Positions 37,705-46,908 of a stretch of DNA of 64,000 bases are shown here, piece after piece. Where the stretch lies: positions 930,001 through 994,000 of the forward strand of contig NZ_CP069791.1 in NCBI RefSeq assembly GCF_016894265.1, read 5' to 3'. A program made the translations under genes and the position numbers. Origin of the DNA: Corynebacterium tuberculostearicum. Its GTDB lineage: Bacteria; Actinomycetota; Actinomycetes; Mycobacteriales; Mycobacteriaceae. How positions within the stretch are numbered: position 1 is the first letter of the stretch; each line of letters begins with the position of its first letter. Under the pieces are notes generated by a model. It had not been told where the DNA came from. It saw only the letters and a list, made by a program, of their open reading frames with translations, and made no database searches.

Positions 37705-38466
37705 ATGAAGCTGACCATCCTAGGCTGCTCCGGTAGCGTCCCCACCGCCCAGAATCCCGCCTCAGGCTACTTGCTGTCCTTCGATAATGCGCCGTCCATC
37801 GTCCTCGATATGGGCCCTGGCACCTTGGCGCAGCTGGAACAGCAGCAGGATCCTTGTGATGCGCACGTGGCCTTTAGCCATTTGCATGCCGATCACTGCC
37901 TGGATTTTCCTTCCCTGATGGTGTGGCGCCGCTTCCATCCCACGGCGCCGGCGGCTTCGCGCAATATGTGCTTCGGGCCGAAGGCTACGCCCACGCACCT
38001 GGGCCGCCTGTCCTCCGATGAGGTCGATGGCATCGATGACATGTCCGATACCTTCGCCTTTAGTGCCTGGGAGCCGGGCGAGCGCCAGCTGGTAGATGAT
38101 GTCTATATCACCCCCTTCGCGGTAAACCACCCGGTAGAGGCCTATGCCTTGCGTGTGGAGCATACGAAGACGGGCCAGATTATTACCTATTCCGGTGACT
38201 CTTCGTATACGCCCGCGCTTGTCGAAGCCGCCCGTGGTGCCGACATCTTCCTCTGCGAGGCGGCCTGGGGCGAGACCTCTGAGGGCAAGGCGCCGGACAT
38301 GCATATGTCGGGCGCGGAAGCCGGTAGGGCGGCGCGCGAGGCGGGTGTGAGCAAGCTCGTGCTCATCCACATTCAGCCGTGGGGCGATGCGCAAGCTACT
38401 TTGGAGGCCGCCCGCTCCGAATTCGACGGCGAGATTGTCCTCGGCGCCGCGGGGATGGAGTTCTAA
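37705..38466 (+). CDS. MBL-fold metallo-hydrolase
   Basis: A 253-residue zinc hydrolase of the RNase Z/ElaC-like branch. The metal motif is 'SHLHADHCLD', with further ligands in 'YSGDSSYT' and the C-terminal 'VLIHIQPWG'. It lacks the long exosite arm of tRNase Z, so its substrate is unknown. Its place between murI and rph is conserved in actinobacteria. Confidence 0.88.
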   Translation: MKLTILGCSGSVPTAQNPASGYLLSFDNAPSIVLDMGPGTLAQLEQQQDPCDAHVAFSHLHADHCLDFPSLMVWRRFHPTAPAASRNMCFGPKATPTHLGRLSSDEVDGIDDMSDTFAFSAWEPGERQLVDDVYITPFAVNHPVEAYALRVEHTKTGQIITYSGDSSYTPALVEAARGADIFLCEAAWGETSEGKAPDMHMSGAEAGRAAREAGVSKLVLIHIQPWGDAQATLEAARSEFDGEIVLGAAGMEF

Positions 38467-38481
38467 GATACGCTGGGCGGC

Positions 38482-39210
38482 ATGACTGAATTTACTCGTG
38501 CCGATGGGCGCGCGCTCGACCAGATGCGCAGCGTCCGCATTACCCGCAATTTCACCACCAACCCGGCCGGCTCGGTGCTGGTGGAGTTTGGCAATACCCG
38601 CGTCATGTGCACTGCATCTGTGGAATATGGCGTGCCGCGCTTCAAGCGTGATTCGGGCGAAGGCTGGCTTACCGCCGAGTACGCCATGCTGCCTTCTGCC
38701 ACCCATGACCGCATGCCGCGCGAATCCATGAAGGGCAAGGTCAAGGGCCGCACCCATGAGATTTCCCGCCTCGTCGGCCGCTCCCTGCGCGCCGCGGTGG
38801 ACTTGGAGGAGCTGGGTGAGAACACCATCCAGCTTGACTGCGACGTCCTTCAGGCCGATGGCGGCACCCGCACCGCCTCTATCACCGGCGCCTATGTTGC
38901 GCTTGCCGACGCCATCGCACACCTCAAGGCCGAGGGCGTCGTCCCCGGCGAGCCGCTGCTCGATCCCATCGCCGCGGTCTCGGTCGGCATCATTGATGGC
39001 GAAATCTGCCTCGACCTGCCCTATGAGGAAGACTCCCGCGCCGAGGTCGACCTCAACGTGGTGATGCAGGAATCCGGTGACTTCGTGGAAATCCAGGGCA
39101 CCGGCGAGCATGGCCTCTTTGGCCGCGAGGAGCTCAACGAGATGCTAGACGTAGCCCAGAAGGGCTGCCGCGAGCTCATTGCCGCACAGAAGGCGGCGCT
39201 GGGGTGGTAA
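38482..39210 (+). CDS. rph: Ribonuclease PH
   Basis: Phosphorolytic 3'-5' exonuclease that trims tRNA 3' ends. The 242 residues start '[21 protein letters not shown]' and contain '[16 protein letters not shown]', '[19 protein letters not shown]' and '[23 protein letters not shown]' in two adjacent blocks. It overlaps rdgB by 7 nt. One copy of the CGTCGGCAAG motif (inverse orientation) lies in it at 38902. Confidence 0.96.
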   Translation: MTEFTRADGRALDQMRSVRITRNFTTNPAGSVLVEFGNTRVMCTASVEYGVPRFKRDSGEGWLTAEYAMLPSATHDRMPRESMKGKVKGRTHEISRLVGRSLRAAVDLEELGENTIQLDCDVLQADGGTRTASITGAYVALADAIAHLKAEGVVPGEPLLDPIAAVSVGIIDGEICLDLPYEEDSRAEVDLNVVMQESGDFVEIQGTGEHGLFGREELNEMLDVAQKGCRELIAAQKAALGW

Positions 39211-39812
39211 TTCTCGTCGCGTCCAATAACCCGAAGAAGCTCGCGGAGCTGGAGCGCATCCTGGCCGACGCCGGCATCGAGGGCGTCGAGCTGCGCCCGC
39301 TATCCGCCGTGGAGCCCTACCCAGAGCCGGTGGAAGACGGCCGCACCTTTGCCGATAACGCGCTCATCAAGGCCCGCGCCGGCGCGGCCGCGACCGGCTT
39401 TGCCACCATCGCGGATGATTCCGGCCTGGCCATCGAAGAGCTCAACGGCATGCCCGGCGTGCTTTCCGCCCGCTGGTCCGGCCAGCACGGCAATGACCAG
39501 GCCAATAATGACCTGGTCTTGGCACAGATGGCCGATGTCCCCGATGAGCGCCGCGCCGCCGCCTTTGTCTCCGTCTGCGCGCTCGTGACTCCCGATGGCA
39601 CCGAGCACGTGGCCGAGGGCCGCTGGGAAGGCCGCTTCCTGCGCGAGCCGCGCGGGGACAACGGCTTTGGCTATGACCCGCTCTTTCAGCCAGAAGGCGA
39701 GTCCCGGTCGGCCGCGGAGATGGTCTCAGAAGAAAAGAACGCGGTCTCGCATCGCGGCCGCGCTCTAAGTCAACTAGTCCCCGCCATCGCGGAGCTGGTT
39801 CGTAGTTCCTAA
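39204..39812 (+). CDS. rdgB: dITP/XTP pyrophosphatase (RdgB/HAM1)
   Basis: Removes deaminated purine nucleotides from the pool. The 202-residue protein has '[18 protein letters not shown]', '[23 protein letters not shown]' and '[21 protein letters not shown]', all family hallmarks. GTG start at 39204 inside the end of rph. Its last bases overlap the convergent DUF3817 gene. Confidence 0.95.
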   Translation: MVILVASNNPKKLAELERILADAGIEGVELRPLSAVEPYPEPVEDGRTFADNALIKARAGAAATGFATIADDSGLAIEELNGMPGVLSARWSGQHGNDQANNDLVLAQMADVPDERRAAAFVSVCALVTPDGTEHVAEGRWEGRFLREPRGDNGFGYDPLFQPEGESRSAAEMVSEEKNAVSHRGRALSQLVPAIAELVRSS

Positions 39813-40153
39813 AGCTGGAACTCCTCCTTAATCTCCTTGCGGCGCTTGTGCTCCATCCAGAAGGACAGGAAGGGCACCACGCCGGCAAGGGCGGTGGTAA
39901 AGAGCTTGCCCACCGGCCACAGCGCGCGCGGGCCGAGGATGAGGATGGACAGCAGGTAGGTCATGTACGCGATGCCGTGCACGATCGCGATATAGGTGGC
40001 CCACTCTGGGATCTCCATGCCGATGAGGTACTGGCAGACCATGCGGATGACCAGGATAATCAGGAAGACACCGGTCACGGTGGCCGCGATGGAGAAAAAC
40101 TTCAAAGGTCCGCGGATGCGGGCCTGGCGGGCGGGGTGAACTTTATTGGTCAT
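39809..40153 (-). CDS. DUF3817 integral membrane protein
   Basis: A 114-residue protein with three membrane helices; 'VHGIAYMTYLLSILILG' is the DUF3817 core. The function is unknown. It lies directly downstream of another small membrane protein gene on the same strand with a 2-bp gap, so the two form an operon. Confidence 0.85.
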   Translation of the reverse strand: MTNKVHPARQARIRGPLKFFSIAATVTGVFLIILVIRMVCQYLIGMEIPEWATYIAIVHGIAYMTYLLSILILGPRALWPVGKLFTTALAGVVPFLSFWMEHKRRKEIKEEFQL

Positions 40154-40155
40154 AA

Positions 40156-40578
40156 TCAGCTTTCTTCATTCTCGCCGCGCCGGCGGCGCGGGGTATTCAT
40201 GGCGTTGAACGTTTCCACATCTATCTGCGGCCGCTGGGGCAGGAAATCCTCATCGATTTTGGTATCTGCCTGCGGCTGTGCGGGAGACTCAGCCGGGGCC
40301 TCAGTGACGGTGCTATCCATGTCGCGGGCTTCTTCCTCGGCCGCGAGGCGCTCGTTTTCATAGCGCAGCGTGGTGCGATAGGCATAGACCACGAACACGG
40401 CGAACAGTGGCCACTGGAAGGCATAGCCCAAGTTTTGGAAGGTGCCCGAGCCGGAGCGGAAGCGCGTCCATTGCCAATAGGCCAGGAATAGGAAGAGCAC
40501 GACGAAAAACGCGATGAGGAGGATGTGCCACCACCGCACCTGCATGCGCTTGTTCTTCTTTTCCTCTTGAGTGCTCAC
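40156..40578 (-). CDS. Conserved small membrane protein, unknown function
   Basis: A 140-residue protein with two membrane helices (about 16-38 and 55-72) and a charged C-terminal tail. I do not recognise a family. I chose GTG 40578 because TAGGGT lies 7 nt before it, consistent with a leaderless message; a frame from 40653 would run through that box. First gene of a two-gene operon with DUF3817. Confidence 0.75.
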   Translation of the reverse strand: MSTQEEKKNKRMQVRWWHILLIAFFVVLFLFLAYWQWTRFRSGSGTFQNLGYAFQWPLFAVFVVYAYRTTLRYENERLAAEEEARDMDSTVTEAPAESPAQPQADTKIDEDFLPQRPQIDVETFNAMNTPRRRRGENEES

Positions 40579-40668
40579 GCGTTCCACCCTACCCACCAGC
40601 GGCCGGAAAACAGAACACCCCTGGTTTCTGGATTGACGGCGTGCCGTGTACACTATGGCAAGTCCCCC

Positions 40669-40750
40669 GCGCCCGTGGCGGAATTGGCAGACGCGCTAGA
40701 TTTAGGTTCTAGTGTCTTATGACGTGTGAGTTCAAGTCTCACCGGGCGCA
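40669..40750 (+). tRNA. tRNA-Leu (TAG)
   Basis: Acceptor stem GCGCCCG pairs with CGGGCGC. D arm GGCGGAATTGGCAGACGC, anticodon loop TTTAGGT giving TAG, a long variable arm TGTC-TTAT-GACG, and T arm GTGAG-TTCAAGT-CTCAC. Class II size of 82 nt; no CCA encoded. Confidence 0.95.
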
Positions 40751-40828
40751 CTATCGGCGCCGCTGGCTCTCGAAGCTGGCGGCGCTTTCGCATATCACCG
40801 CCCGCATAGTCGCCCTAAGATGGTCATC

Positions 40829-41419
40829 ATGAAAAAGCTGCTTTCCACCCTAGTCGCCGTCATTCTCATTGCCGCCGTGGCTGCCGCCGCGGTGTTCATT
40901 TGGCAGGTGCGGGAACCGGTGGAGGTGGAGACCGAATCGAGTAATACCAAGGTCATCAAGGCCGTGGAGCGTGAAGAGCAGGTGGTGCTCGTCTCGCTGG
41001 GTATCGAGGGCCTATCGGAGGAATCCGCCAACAGCAAGCTGTGGAATTGGCAGGTCCCGGGCAGCGAGCGCACCCAGTACATCAAGTACTCCTACCGCGC
41101 GAAGCTCGGCATCGAAGGTTCGCAGGTTCAGGTGGAAGAAGAATCCCCGCACCACTTCCGCGTGCAGATCCCAGAGTTCATTTTCATCGGGCACTCGGAT
41201 GAGAATTTCGAAACCGCGGTGGAGGACAACGGCGCGTTGAGCTGGATTACCCCGGATATCGATAAGGCGGAAACCATCACCAAAATCCTCAATGAGGATA
41301 AAAAGAAAGAGGACATCGCGGATAATCGCGATGTCCTCCAATCCCAGGCCAAGCAGTTCTACACCGGCATTATTTCCGGAGTGGACCCAGAAGCCGAGGT
41401 GGACTTTTCTTTTCGCTAA
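40829..41419 (+). CDS. DUF4230-like exported or anchored protein
   Basis: A 196-residue protein with an N-terminal membrane helix or signal anchor (about 5-27) and an extracytoplasmic domain ('REEQVVLVSLGIEGLS...YSYRAKLGIE'). The layout resembles DUF4230 proteins. TAAGAT ends 7 nt before ATG 40829, so I chose this start over ATG 40820. The stop codon is adjacent to that of the convergent permease gene. Confidence 0.65.
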   Translation: MKKLLSTLVAVILIAAVAAAAVFIWQVREPVEVETESSNTKVIKAVEREEQVVLVSLGIEGLSEESANSKLWNWQVPGSERTQYIKYSYRAKLGIEGSQVQVEEESPHHFRVQIPEFIFIGHSDENFETAVEDNGALSWITPDIDKAETITKILNEDKKKEDIADNRDVLQSQAKQFYTGIISGVDPEAEVDFSFR

Positions 41420-43330
41420 CTAGTCCACCTCGGTGAACTTGCGGTCCCACGAGGAGCGGACCGGGTTGGCATCGGCCAGCAGGATATCGAAGCGGTCGTT
41501 GGCAATTTCTACGATTTCGCCCAGTGCGGTGCGGTACTCCTGCTCCGGGGAGTTGGCTAGGCGGCGCACGCCGACATCAATGACGCGGTCGACGGTGTCA
41601 TTGGTATCCAAATAGGCCACAAACGGCATATCAAAGCGCTCGCGGTAGGCGGCGGAAAGCTCGGTGATACGCTCGGTCTGCACATCATCCAGGTCGGTCA
41701 GGCCCAGGGAGCCGCGGTCGGCGGAGATGGTGGCGGCCTCGTCGGCGTCGGCAAGCAGCAGCTCATCCATGGCCGGGTAATCGTGGATGAGGGCGGCGCG
41801 GCGGGAATCATCCGCGGTCAGCACGGCCACCTGAATGGCCGCGCGCAGCTCATTAACATCGCCGAAGGGCCGCGACTCCCACGCCAGCTCCAGCGGCCAG
41901 GTCTCGTTATTAAACAGCGGGCGCAGCGCCGAGACGAATTCCTCGCGGGAGGCGCCATTGAGCTGCTGCAAGCTCACGCTCTTGCCGACGGCCCGAGACA
42001 CCTGCGTTCCCTGCTTGCCCCCTGTATGGAAGAACAAAAGGTTGAGCACGATGGCGGTAATGGCGCCGATGGACATGCCAGAAGAGACGAAGGTTTGTGC
42101 CCACTCCGGGAAGGCGGTGGCGATATCCGGCTTGAAGGTCACCAGCATGGCCAAGCCCAGCGCGGAGGTGACGATGACGGAGTTGCGGCCATCAGAAAGA
42201 TCGGATTTGGCGATGGTCTGCAGACCCACCCACGCCACGTTGGCGAAAAGTGCCAGAGACGCGCCGCCGAGAACCGGGGAGGGGATGGAGGCCACGACCG
42301 CGCCGGCCTTGGGCAGAATGCCCAGCACCATCATGAACCCGGCGGCGGCAACGGCCACCCAGCGCGACTTCACGCTGGTCAGGCGCACCAGGCCAACGTT
42401 TTGGGCAAAGCAGGTATAGGGGAAGGAGTTCATCACGCCGCCCACCAGGGTGGACAGACCATCGGCGCGAATGGCACGCACGACGTCATCGCGGCGGATG
42501 CGCTTTTTTACAATCTCGCCGGTGGCAAAGACGTCACCGGTGGTCTCCACCATGGTGATGATCATGACGATGATGAGCGAGAAAATAGCTACTAGGTCAA
42601 ACTTCGGCATACCGAAGTAGAACGGGGTAGTAATGCCGAGGGCGGGGGCGGAGGAGACCTCGTCAAAGGAGGCGTCGCCAAGCACGAGCGCCACGCCAGT
42701 GCCTAAGACTAGGCCGATGAGCACGGCCAGGGTGCCCAGGAATCCCGAGGAAAAACGCTGCACCAAGATGATGACCGCGAGCGTGCCAAAGCCATAGAGC
42801 AAGTCGCGGGTGGCCGGCACGCCCTCGGCGTAATTGACAAAGTCATTGGCCGATACCCCCAACAGTGACGTACCCATAACCAGCAGGACCGAACCGGTGA
42901 CCACCGGCGGGAAGAAGCGCAGCACCTTGCCAAAGACCGGCGCCGCAAAGAAGGTAAAAAGGCCGGCGACAATAATGGCGCCATAGATGGTAGGCAGCGA
43001 GGCCACCCCACCCGCGCCGTCGGTCGCGCCCAGGCCAATGGCAATAATCGGGGAGACGGCCGTTGTAGTCACGCCCTGCACGATGGGCAGGCGCACGCCA
43101 ATGCGCTTGCCGACGCCCAGGGACTGAATGATCGTCGCAATGCCACAGGTCAACAGATCCGCATTAATGAGGTGGATGGTGGTTTCCGCATCCAGATTGA
43201 GCGAGCCGGCAATGAGCAGCGGGACGATGACTGCGCCGGCATAAAACGCCAGCACATGTTGTAAACCCAAGGCGGCTAGTTTGGGGGCGGGTGGGACGAT
43301 ATCTACTGGATGCTTGGGCTGGGAAGCCAC
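41420..43330 (-). CDS. NCS2 purine permease fused to OHCU-decarboxylase-like domain
   Basis: A 636-residue fusion. Residues 1 to about 440 form an NCS2 (xanthine/urate) permease with 'GLQHVLAFYAGAV', 'VQGVTTTAVSP' and 'FAQNVGLVRLTSVKSR'. Residues from about 450 to the end match 2-oxo-4-hydroxy-4-carboxy-5-ureidoimidazoline decarboxylase, the third step of urate breakdown: 'LQQLNGASREEFVSALRPLF', 'AWESRPFGDVNELRAAI', 'ELSAAYRERFDMPFV'. The usual HP-x-L and ES-x-x-EQ active-site blocks read 'IHDYPAMD' and 'ISADRGSLGL', so catalysis is doubtful. Start GTG 43330 after AGGAGGA. Confidence 0.88.
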   Translation of the reverse strand: MASQPKHPVDIVPPAPKLAALGLQHVLAFYAGAVIVPLLIAGSLNLDAETTIHLINADLLTCGIATIIQSLGVGKRIGVRLPIVQGVTTTAVSPIIAIGLGATDGAGGVASLPTIYGAIIVAGLFTFFAAPVFGKVLRFFPPVVTGSVLLVMGTSLLGVSANDFVNYAEGVPATRDLLYGFGTLAVIILVQRFSSGFLGTLAVLIGLVLGTGVALVLGDASFDEVSSAPALGITTPFYFGMPKFDLVAIFSLIIVMIITMVETTGDVFATGEIVKKRIRRDDVVRAIRADGLSTLVGGVMNSFPYTCFAQNVGLVRLTSVKSRWVAVAAAGFMMVLGILPKAGAVVASIPSPVLGGASLALFANVAWVGLQTIAKSDLSDGRNSVIVTSALGLAMLVTFKPDIATAFPEWAQTFVSSGMSIGAITAIVLNLLFFHTGGKQGTQVSRAVGKSVSLQQLNGASREEFVSALRPLFNNETWPLELAWESRPFGDVNELRAAIQVAVLTADDSRRAALIHDYPAMDELLLADADEAATISADRGSLGLTDLDDVQTERITELSAAYRERFDMPFVAYLDTNDTVDRVIDVGVRRLANSPEQEYRTALGEIVEIANDRFDILLADANPVRSSWDRKFTEVD

Positions 43331-43646
43331 GAAGTCCTCCTTTGTGCGGAAGCGAAGCTGAACGGGATTAACAGTAGAGGTTCGTGCAGGTAGCGACCAA
43401 AATCTAGCGGTGATGAGGAACACGTTCGGGGCTAGTTCACCCCCGATAAAAGACGTACGTGCGTTCTGCATGAAACCACTAACCAGCTAAACAACACGAC
43501 CGGTTTATTACTTGGCTTTCAAACGTTTGCGAGACTTGTTATTACCAGGCAATTGGTCAACAATTGAGGCCAGAGGGGCTTGGTGCTGTGGCTCGAAGAA
43601 AGCGGCATTTATCCCCTGCTAGAAATTCGCCCGAAAGAAGGGAATT
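43331..43646. promoter_or_regulatory. Divergent promoter region of the permease and pfl operon (316 bp)
   Basis: No gene is seen. It contains the palindrome CAAACGTTTG (43530-43539) and CAATTG-GTCAA-CAATTG (43550-43566), 81-117 bp before the pflB start. Either could bind an oxygen- or redox-responsive regulator, but neither matches a consensus I can name. The ribosome site AGAAGGGA precedes pflB. Confidence 0.45.
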
Positions 43647-45734
43647 ATGACTACCGCAACGCAGCCTCAACAGTTTGAAGCTTGGAAGGGATTTGAGTCC
43701 GGTCCATGGACCGAGGGCATCAACGTCCGCGACTTCATCCAGCGCAACTACACGCCGTACGACGGCGACTCCAGCTTCCTGGCAGGCCCGACCGAGAAGA
43801 CCAAGCGCGTCTGGGACACCCTGGAAAAGAAGTACCTGTCCGTCGAGCGCAAGCAGCGCGTCTACGACGTTGACACCCACACCCCGACCGACATCGACGC
43901 CTTCCCGGCCGGCTACATCTCAGAGGACGACGACGTTATCGTCGGTCTGCAGACTGATACCCCGCTGAAGCGCGCCATGATGCCGTTCGGTGGCTGGCGC
44001 ATGGTCAAGCAGGCTATCGGCGAAGCGGGCAAGGAAGTAGACCCTGAGGTGGAGAAGATCTTCACCCGTTACCGCAAGACCCACAACGATGCGGTCTTCG
44101 ATATCTACACCCCGCGCATCCGCGCTGCTCGTTCATCACACATCATCACCGGCCTGCCGGATGCTTACGGCCGTGGCCGCATCATCGGCGACTACCGCCG
44201 TGTTGCACTTTATGGTGTGGATTACCTGATCGAGGAAAAGCAGGCTTCCCGCGATTCCGTCGCAGATGCTGGCTTCTCTGAGCACTGGGCACGCTTCCGC
44301 GAGGAGCACTCCGAGCAGATCAAGGCCCTGAAGAAGCTCAAGAAGATGGCCGAGTCCTACGGCTTCGACATCTCCCAGCCGGCCAAGACCGCTCACGAGG
44401 CAGTGCAGTGGACCTACTTCGGCTACCTGGCTTCCATTAAGTCCCAGGATGGCGCCGCAATGTCCATCGGCCGCCTGTCCGCCTTCTTCGATTGCTACTT
44501 CGAGCGCGACCTCGCCGCTGGCATCATCACCGAGGAAGACGCCCAGGAGATCATTGACTCCCTGGTTCTCAAGCTGCGTATCGTTCGCTTCCTGCGCACC
44601 ATCGACTACGACCAGATCTTCTCTGGCGACCCATACTGGGCAACCTGGTCCGACGCTGGCTTTGGCAACGACGGCCGCCACATGGTCACCAAGACCTCCT
44701 TCCGTCTGCTGCAGACCCTGGTGAACCTTGGCCCATCACCTGAGCCGAACATCACCATCTTCTGGGATCCGAAGCTGCCAGAGGGCTACAAGGAATTCTG
44801 CGCCCACATCTCCATTGAGACCTCCTCCATCCAGTACGAGTCTGACCGCCAGATTCGTGAGCAGTGGGGCGATGACGCCGCAATTGCTTGCTGTGTCTCC
44901 CCGATGGAAGTTGGCAAGCAGATGCAGTTCTTCGGCGCTCGTGTGAACGCCGCAAAGGCTCTGCTCTACGCCATCAACGGTGGCCGCGATGAGGTATCCG
45001 GCAAGCAGGTTGTCGAAGGCTACGAGCCCATCAAGGGCGACGGCCCGCTGGACTTCGACGAGGTCTGGCAGAAGTACGAGGAGATGCTGGACTGGGTTGT
45101 TGGCACCTACGTTGAGGCCCTAAACATCATCCACTACTCCCACGACAAGTACGCCTACGAGGCAGTCGAGATGGCGCTGCACGATTCCAATATCGTCCGC
45201 TCCATGGGCTGCGGCATCGCCGGCCTGTCCATCGTCGCCGACTCCCTGGCTGCTATCAAGTACGCTAAGGTCACCCCGGTACGCGACGAGACCGGCCTGA
45301 TTACGGACTACATCACCGAAGGTGAGTTCCCGTTCTACGGCAACGATGACGACCGCGCCGATGATATCGCCGCTACCATTGTCCACACCGTGATGGAAAA
45401 GATTAAGGCCATCCCGATGTACCGCAATGCCATCCCAACCCAGTCCGTGCTGACCATTACCTCGAACGTGGTCTACGGCAAGGCAACAGGCGCCTTCCCG
45501 TCGGGCCACAAGGCCGGCACGCCGTTCTCCCCAGGCGCTAACCCTGAAAACGGTGCTGACAGCCACGGCATGGTTGCTTCCATGCTGTCCGTCGGCAAGC
45601 TGGATTACAAGGACGCCTTGGACGGCATCTCGCTGACCAACACCATTACTCCTTCCGGATTGGGCCGCACCCCAGAAGAGCGCATCAATAACTTGGTGGG
45701 CGTTCTGGATGCCGGCTTCATCATGGAGAAGTAA
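43647..45734 (+). CDS. pflB: Pyruvate formate-lyase catalytic subunit lacking the glycyl-radical domain
   Basis: Converts pyruvate and CoA to acetyl-CoA and formate without oxygen. The 695 residues align with E. coli PflB from its N-terminus through the active-site pair Cys415-Cys416 ('AIACCVSPM') to 'INNLVGVLDAGFIMEK'. There it stops, just where the E. coli protein continues into the C-terminal glycyl-radical domain. That domain is encoded by the next gene, 39 bp downstream. The break is clean, with a normal stop and a new ribosome site, so it is not a recent frameshift. Confidence 0.93.
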   Translation: MTTATQPQQFEAWKGFESGPWTEGINVRDFIQRNYTPYDGDSSFLAGPTEKTKRVWDTLEKKYLSVERKQRVYDVDTHTPTDIDAFPAGYISEDDDVIVGLQTDTPLKRAMMPFGGWRMVKQAIGEAGKEVDPEVEKIFTRYRKTHNDAVFDIYTPRIRAARSSHIITGLPDAYGRGRIIGDYRRVALYGVDYLIEEKQASRDSVADAGFSEHWARFREEHSEQIKALKKLKKMAESYGFDISQPAKTAHEAVQWTYFGYLASIKSQDGAAMSIGRLSAFFDCYFERDLAAGIITEEDAQEIIDSLVLKLRIVRFLRTIDYDQIFSGDPYWATWSDAGFGNDGRHMVTKTSFRLLQTLVNLGPSPEPNITIFWDPKLPEGYKEFCAHISIETSSIQYESDRQIREQWGDDAAIACCVSPMEVGKQMQFFGARVNAAKALLYAINGGRDEVSGKQVVEGYEPIKGDGPLDFDEVWQKYEEMLDWVVGTYVEALNIIHYSHDKYAYEAVEMALHDSNIVRSMGCGIAGLSIVADSLAAIKYAKVTPVRDETGLITDYITEGEFPFYGNDDDRADDIAATIVHTVMEKIKAIPMYRNAIPTQSVLTITSNVVYGKATGAFPSGHKAGTPFSPGANPENGADSHGMVASMLSVGKLDYKDALDGISLTNTITPSGLGRTPEERINNLVGVLDAGFIMEK

Positions 45735-45773
45735 AAACCACCAACCCTCAACCAACTCGAAAAGGAGAAAATC

Positions 45774-46025
45774 ATGGCAACCCCAACTTTCGAAGACCGC
45801 ATGTCAGCAATGAAGGCAAACCGCGATGCACACCAGATGAACTCTGGTCTGTACCACGCAAACATCAACGTGCTGGACAAGTCCACCCTCGAGGACGCCG
45901 TTGAGCACCCAGAGAAGTACCCGAACCTCACCGTTCGCGTCTCTGGCTACGCTGTCAACTTTGTCAAGCTGACCAAGGAGCAGCAGCTCGACGTTATCTC
46001 CCGCACCTTCCACCAGGGTTCCTAA
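45774..46025 (+). CDS. grcA: Stand-alone glycyl-radical subunit (GrcA/YfiD-like)
   Basis: An 83-residue protein carrying the radical-domain motif '[20 protein letters not shown]' with the radical Gly58, preceded by '[12 protein letters not shown]' and followed by '[11 protein letters not shown]'. This is the part missing from PflB. E. coli GrcA has the same fold and can replace a damaged PflB C-terminus; here it would be the only source of the radical for PflB. AAAGGAGAAAATC precedes the ATG. pflA begins 3 nt after its stop. Confidence 0.93.
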   Translation: MATPTFEDRMSAMKANRDAHQMNSGLYHANINVLDKSTLEDAVEHPEKYPNLTVRVSGYAVNFVKLTKEQQLDVISRTFHQGS

Positions 46026-46027
46026 TC

Positions 46028-46897
46028 ATGGCAGATGGCGTTACTGGTGTCGTTACCCTCTCTCCTGAAGAAGGAGAGCGAGTCCGCGGCGCGGCCGCGG
46101 GCCTGGGAAATGACGCTCAATTCGATGACATTACCCGCCCCGAACTCATGGAGGCGCGCCGTACCGGCGATATTGCCCTCGTGCACTCTTGGGAGCTCGT
46201 GACCGCCGTCGATGGCCCGGGTACCCGCATGACGATGTTCATGTCCGGCTGCCCACTGCGCTGCCAGTACTGCCATAACCCAGACACCTGGGAGATGAAG
46301 ACCGGCACGCTGGAGCGGGTCGAGGATGTGGTCAAGCGCATTAAGCGTTATAAGCCAATCTTCAACGCTTCCGGTGGCGGTCTCACCATCTCCGGTGGTG
46401 AACCCCTCTTCCAACTTTCTTTCACGCGCCGCGTGCTCAAGGAAGTTCACGATGCGGGCATTCACACCACCATCGATACTGCCGGTTACCTCGGTGCGCG
46501 TTTGCGTGACGAGGACCTGGACAATATCGACCTCGTGCTTCTCGACGTCAAGTCGGGCGACGAGGAAACCTATCGCAAGGTCACTCAGCGCGAACTCCAG
46601 CCCACGCTGGACTTCGGCGACAGGCTAAACAAGATGGGCAAGTCGGTGTGGATCCGCTTCGTGGTGGTGCCAGACCTCACGGACTCGCCAGAGAACGTGG
46701 AAAATGTGGCCAATATCGTGGCGCGTTGGAAATCCAACGTTGAGCGCGTTGAGGTCCTGCCTTTCCACAATATGGGCAAGGACAAGTGGGATAGCTTGGG
46801 CATGAACTACCAGCTAGCTGACACGAAGCCACCAAAGCCGGAGGATGTGGAGAAAATCCGTGACGTCTTCCGCTCGAAGGGCTTGGAAGTCTACTAG
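46028..46897 (+). CDS. pflA: Pyruvate formate-lyase activating enzyme
   Basis: Radical SAM enzyme that installs the glycyl radical. The 289-residue protein has the CX3CX2C cluster motif 'SGCPLRCQYCHNPDTW' (Cys75, Cys79, Cys82), 'SGGEPLFQ', and 'DTAGYLG'. It has an N-terminal extension of about 45 residues compared with E. coli PflA. Its substrate here should be the separate GrcA-like subunit, not PflB itself. Confidence 0.95.
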   Translation: MADGVTGVVTLSPEEGERVRGAAAGLGNDAQFDDITRPELMEARRTGDIALVHSWELVTAVDGPGTRMTMFMSGCPLRCQYCHNPDTWEMKTGTLERVEDVVKRIKRYKPIFNASGGGLTISGGEPLFQLSFTRRVLKEVHDAGIHTTIDTAGYLGARLRDEDLDNIDLVLLDVKSGDEETYRKVTQRELQPTLDFGDRLNKMGKSVWIRFVVVPDLTDSPENVENVANIVARWKSNVERVEVLPFHNMGKDKWDSLGMNYQLADTKPPKPEDVEKIRDVFRSKGLEVY

Positions 46898-46908
46898 CCT
46901 GGGAGGAC

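Noticed and set aside
43647..46025. pflB/grcA separation as a simple frameshift
   Set aside because: The two genes are separated by 39 bp with a proper stop, a strong ribosome site and a new start with its own N-terminal sequence. A single indel would not explain this.
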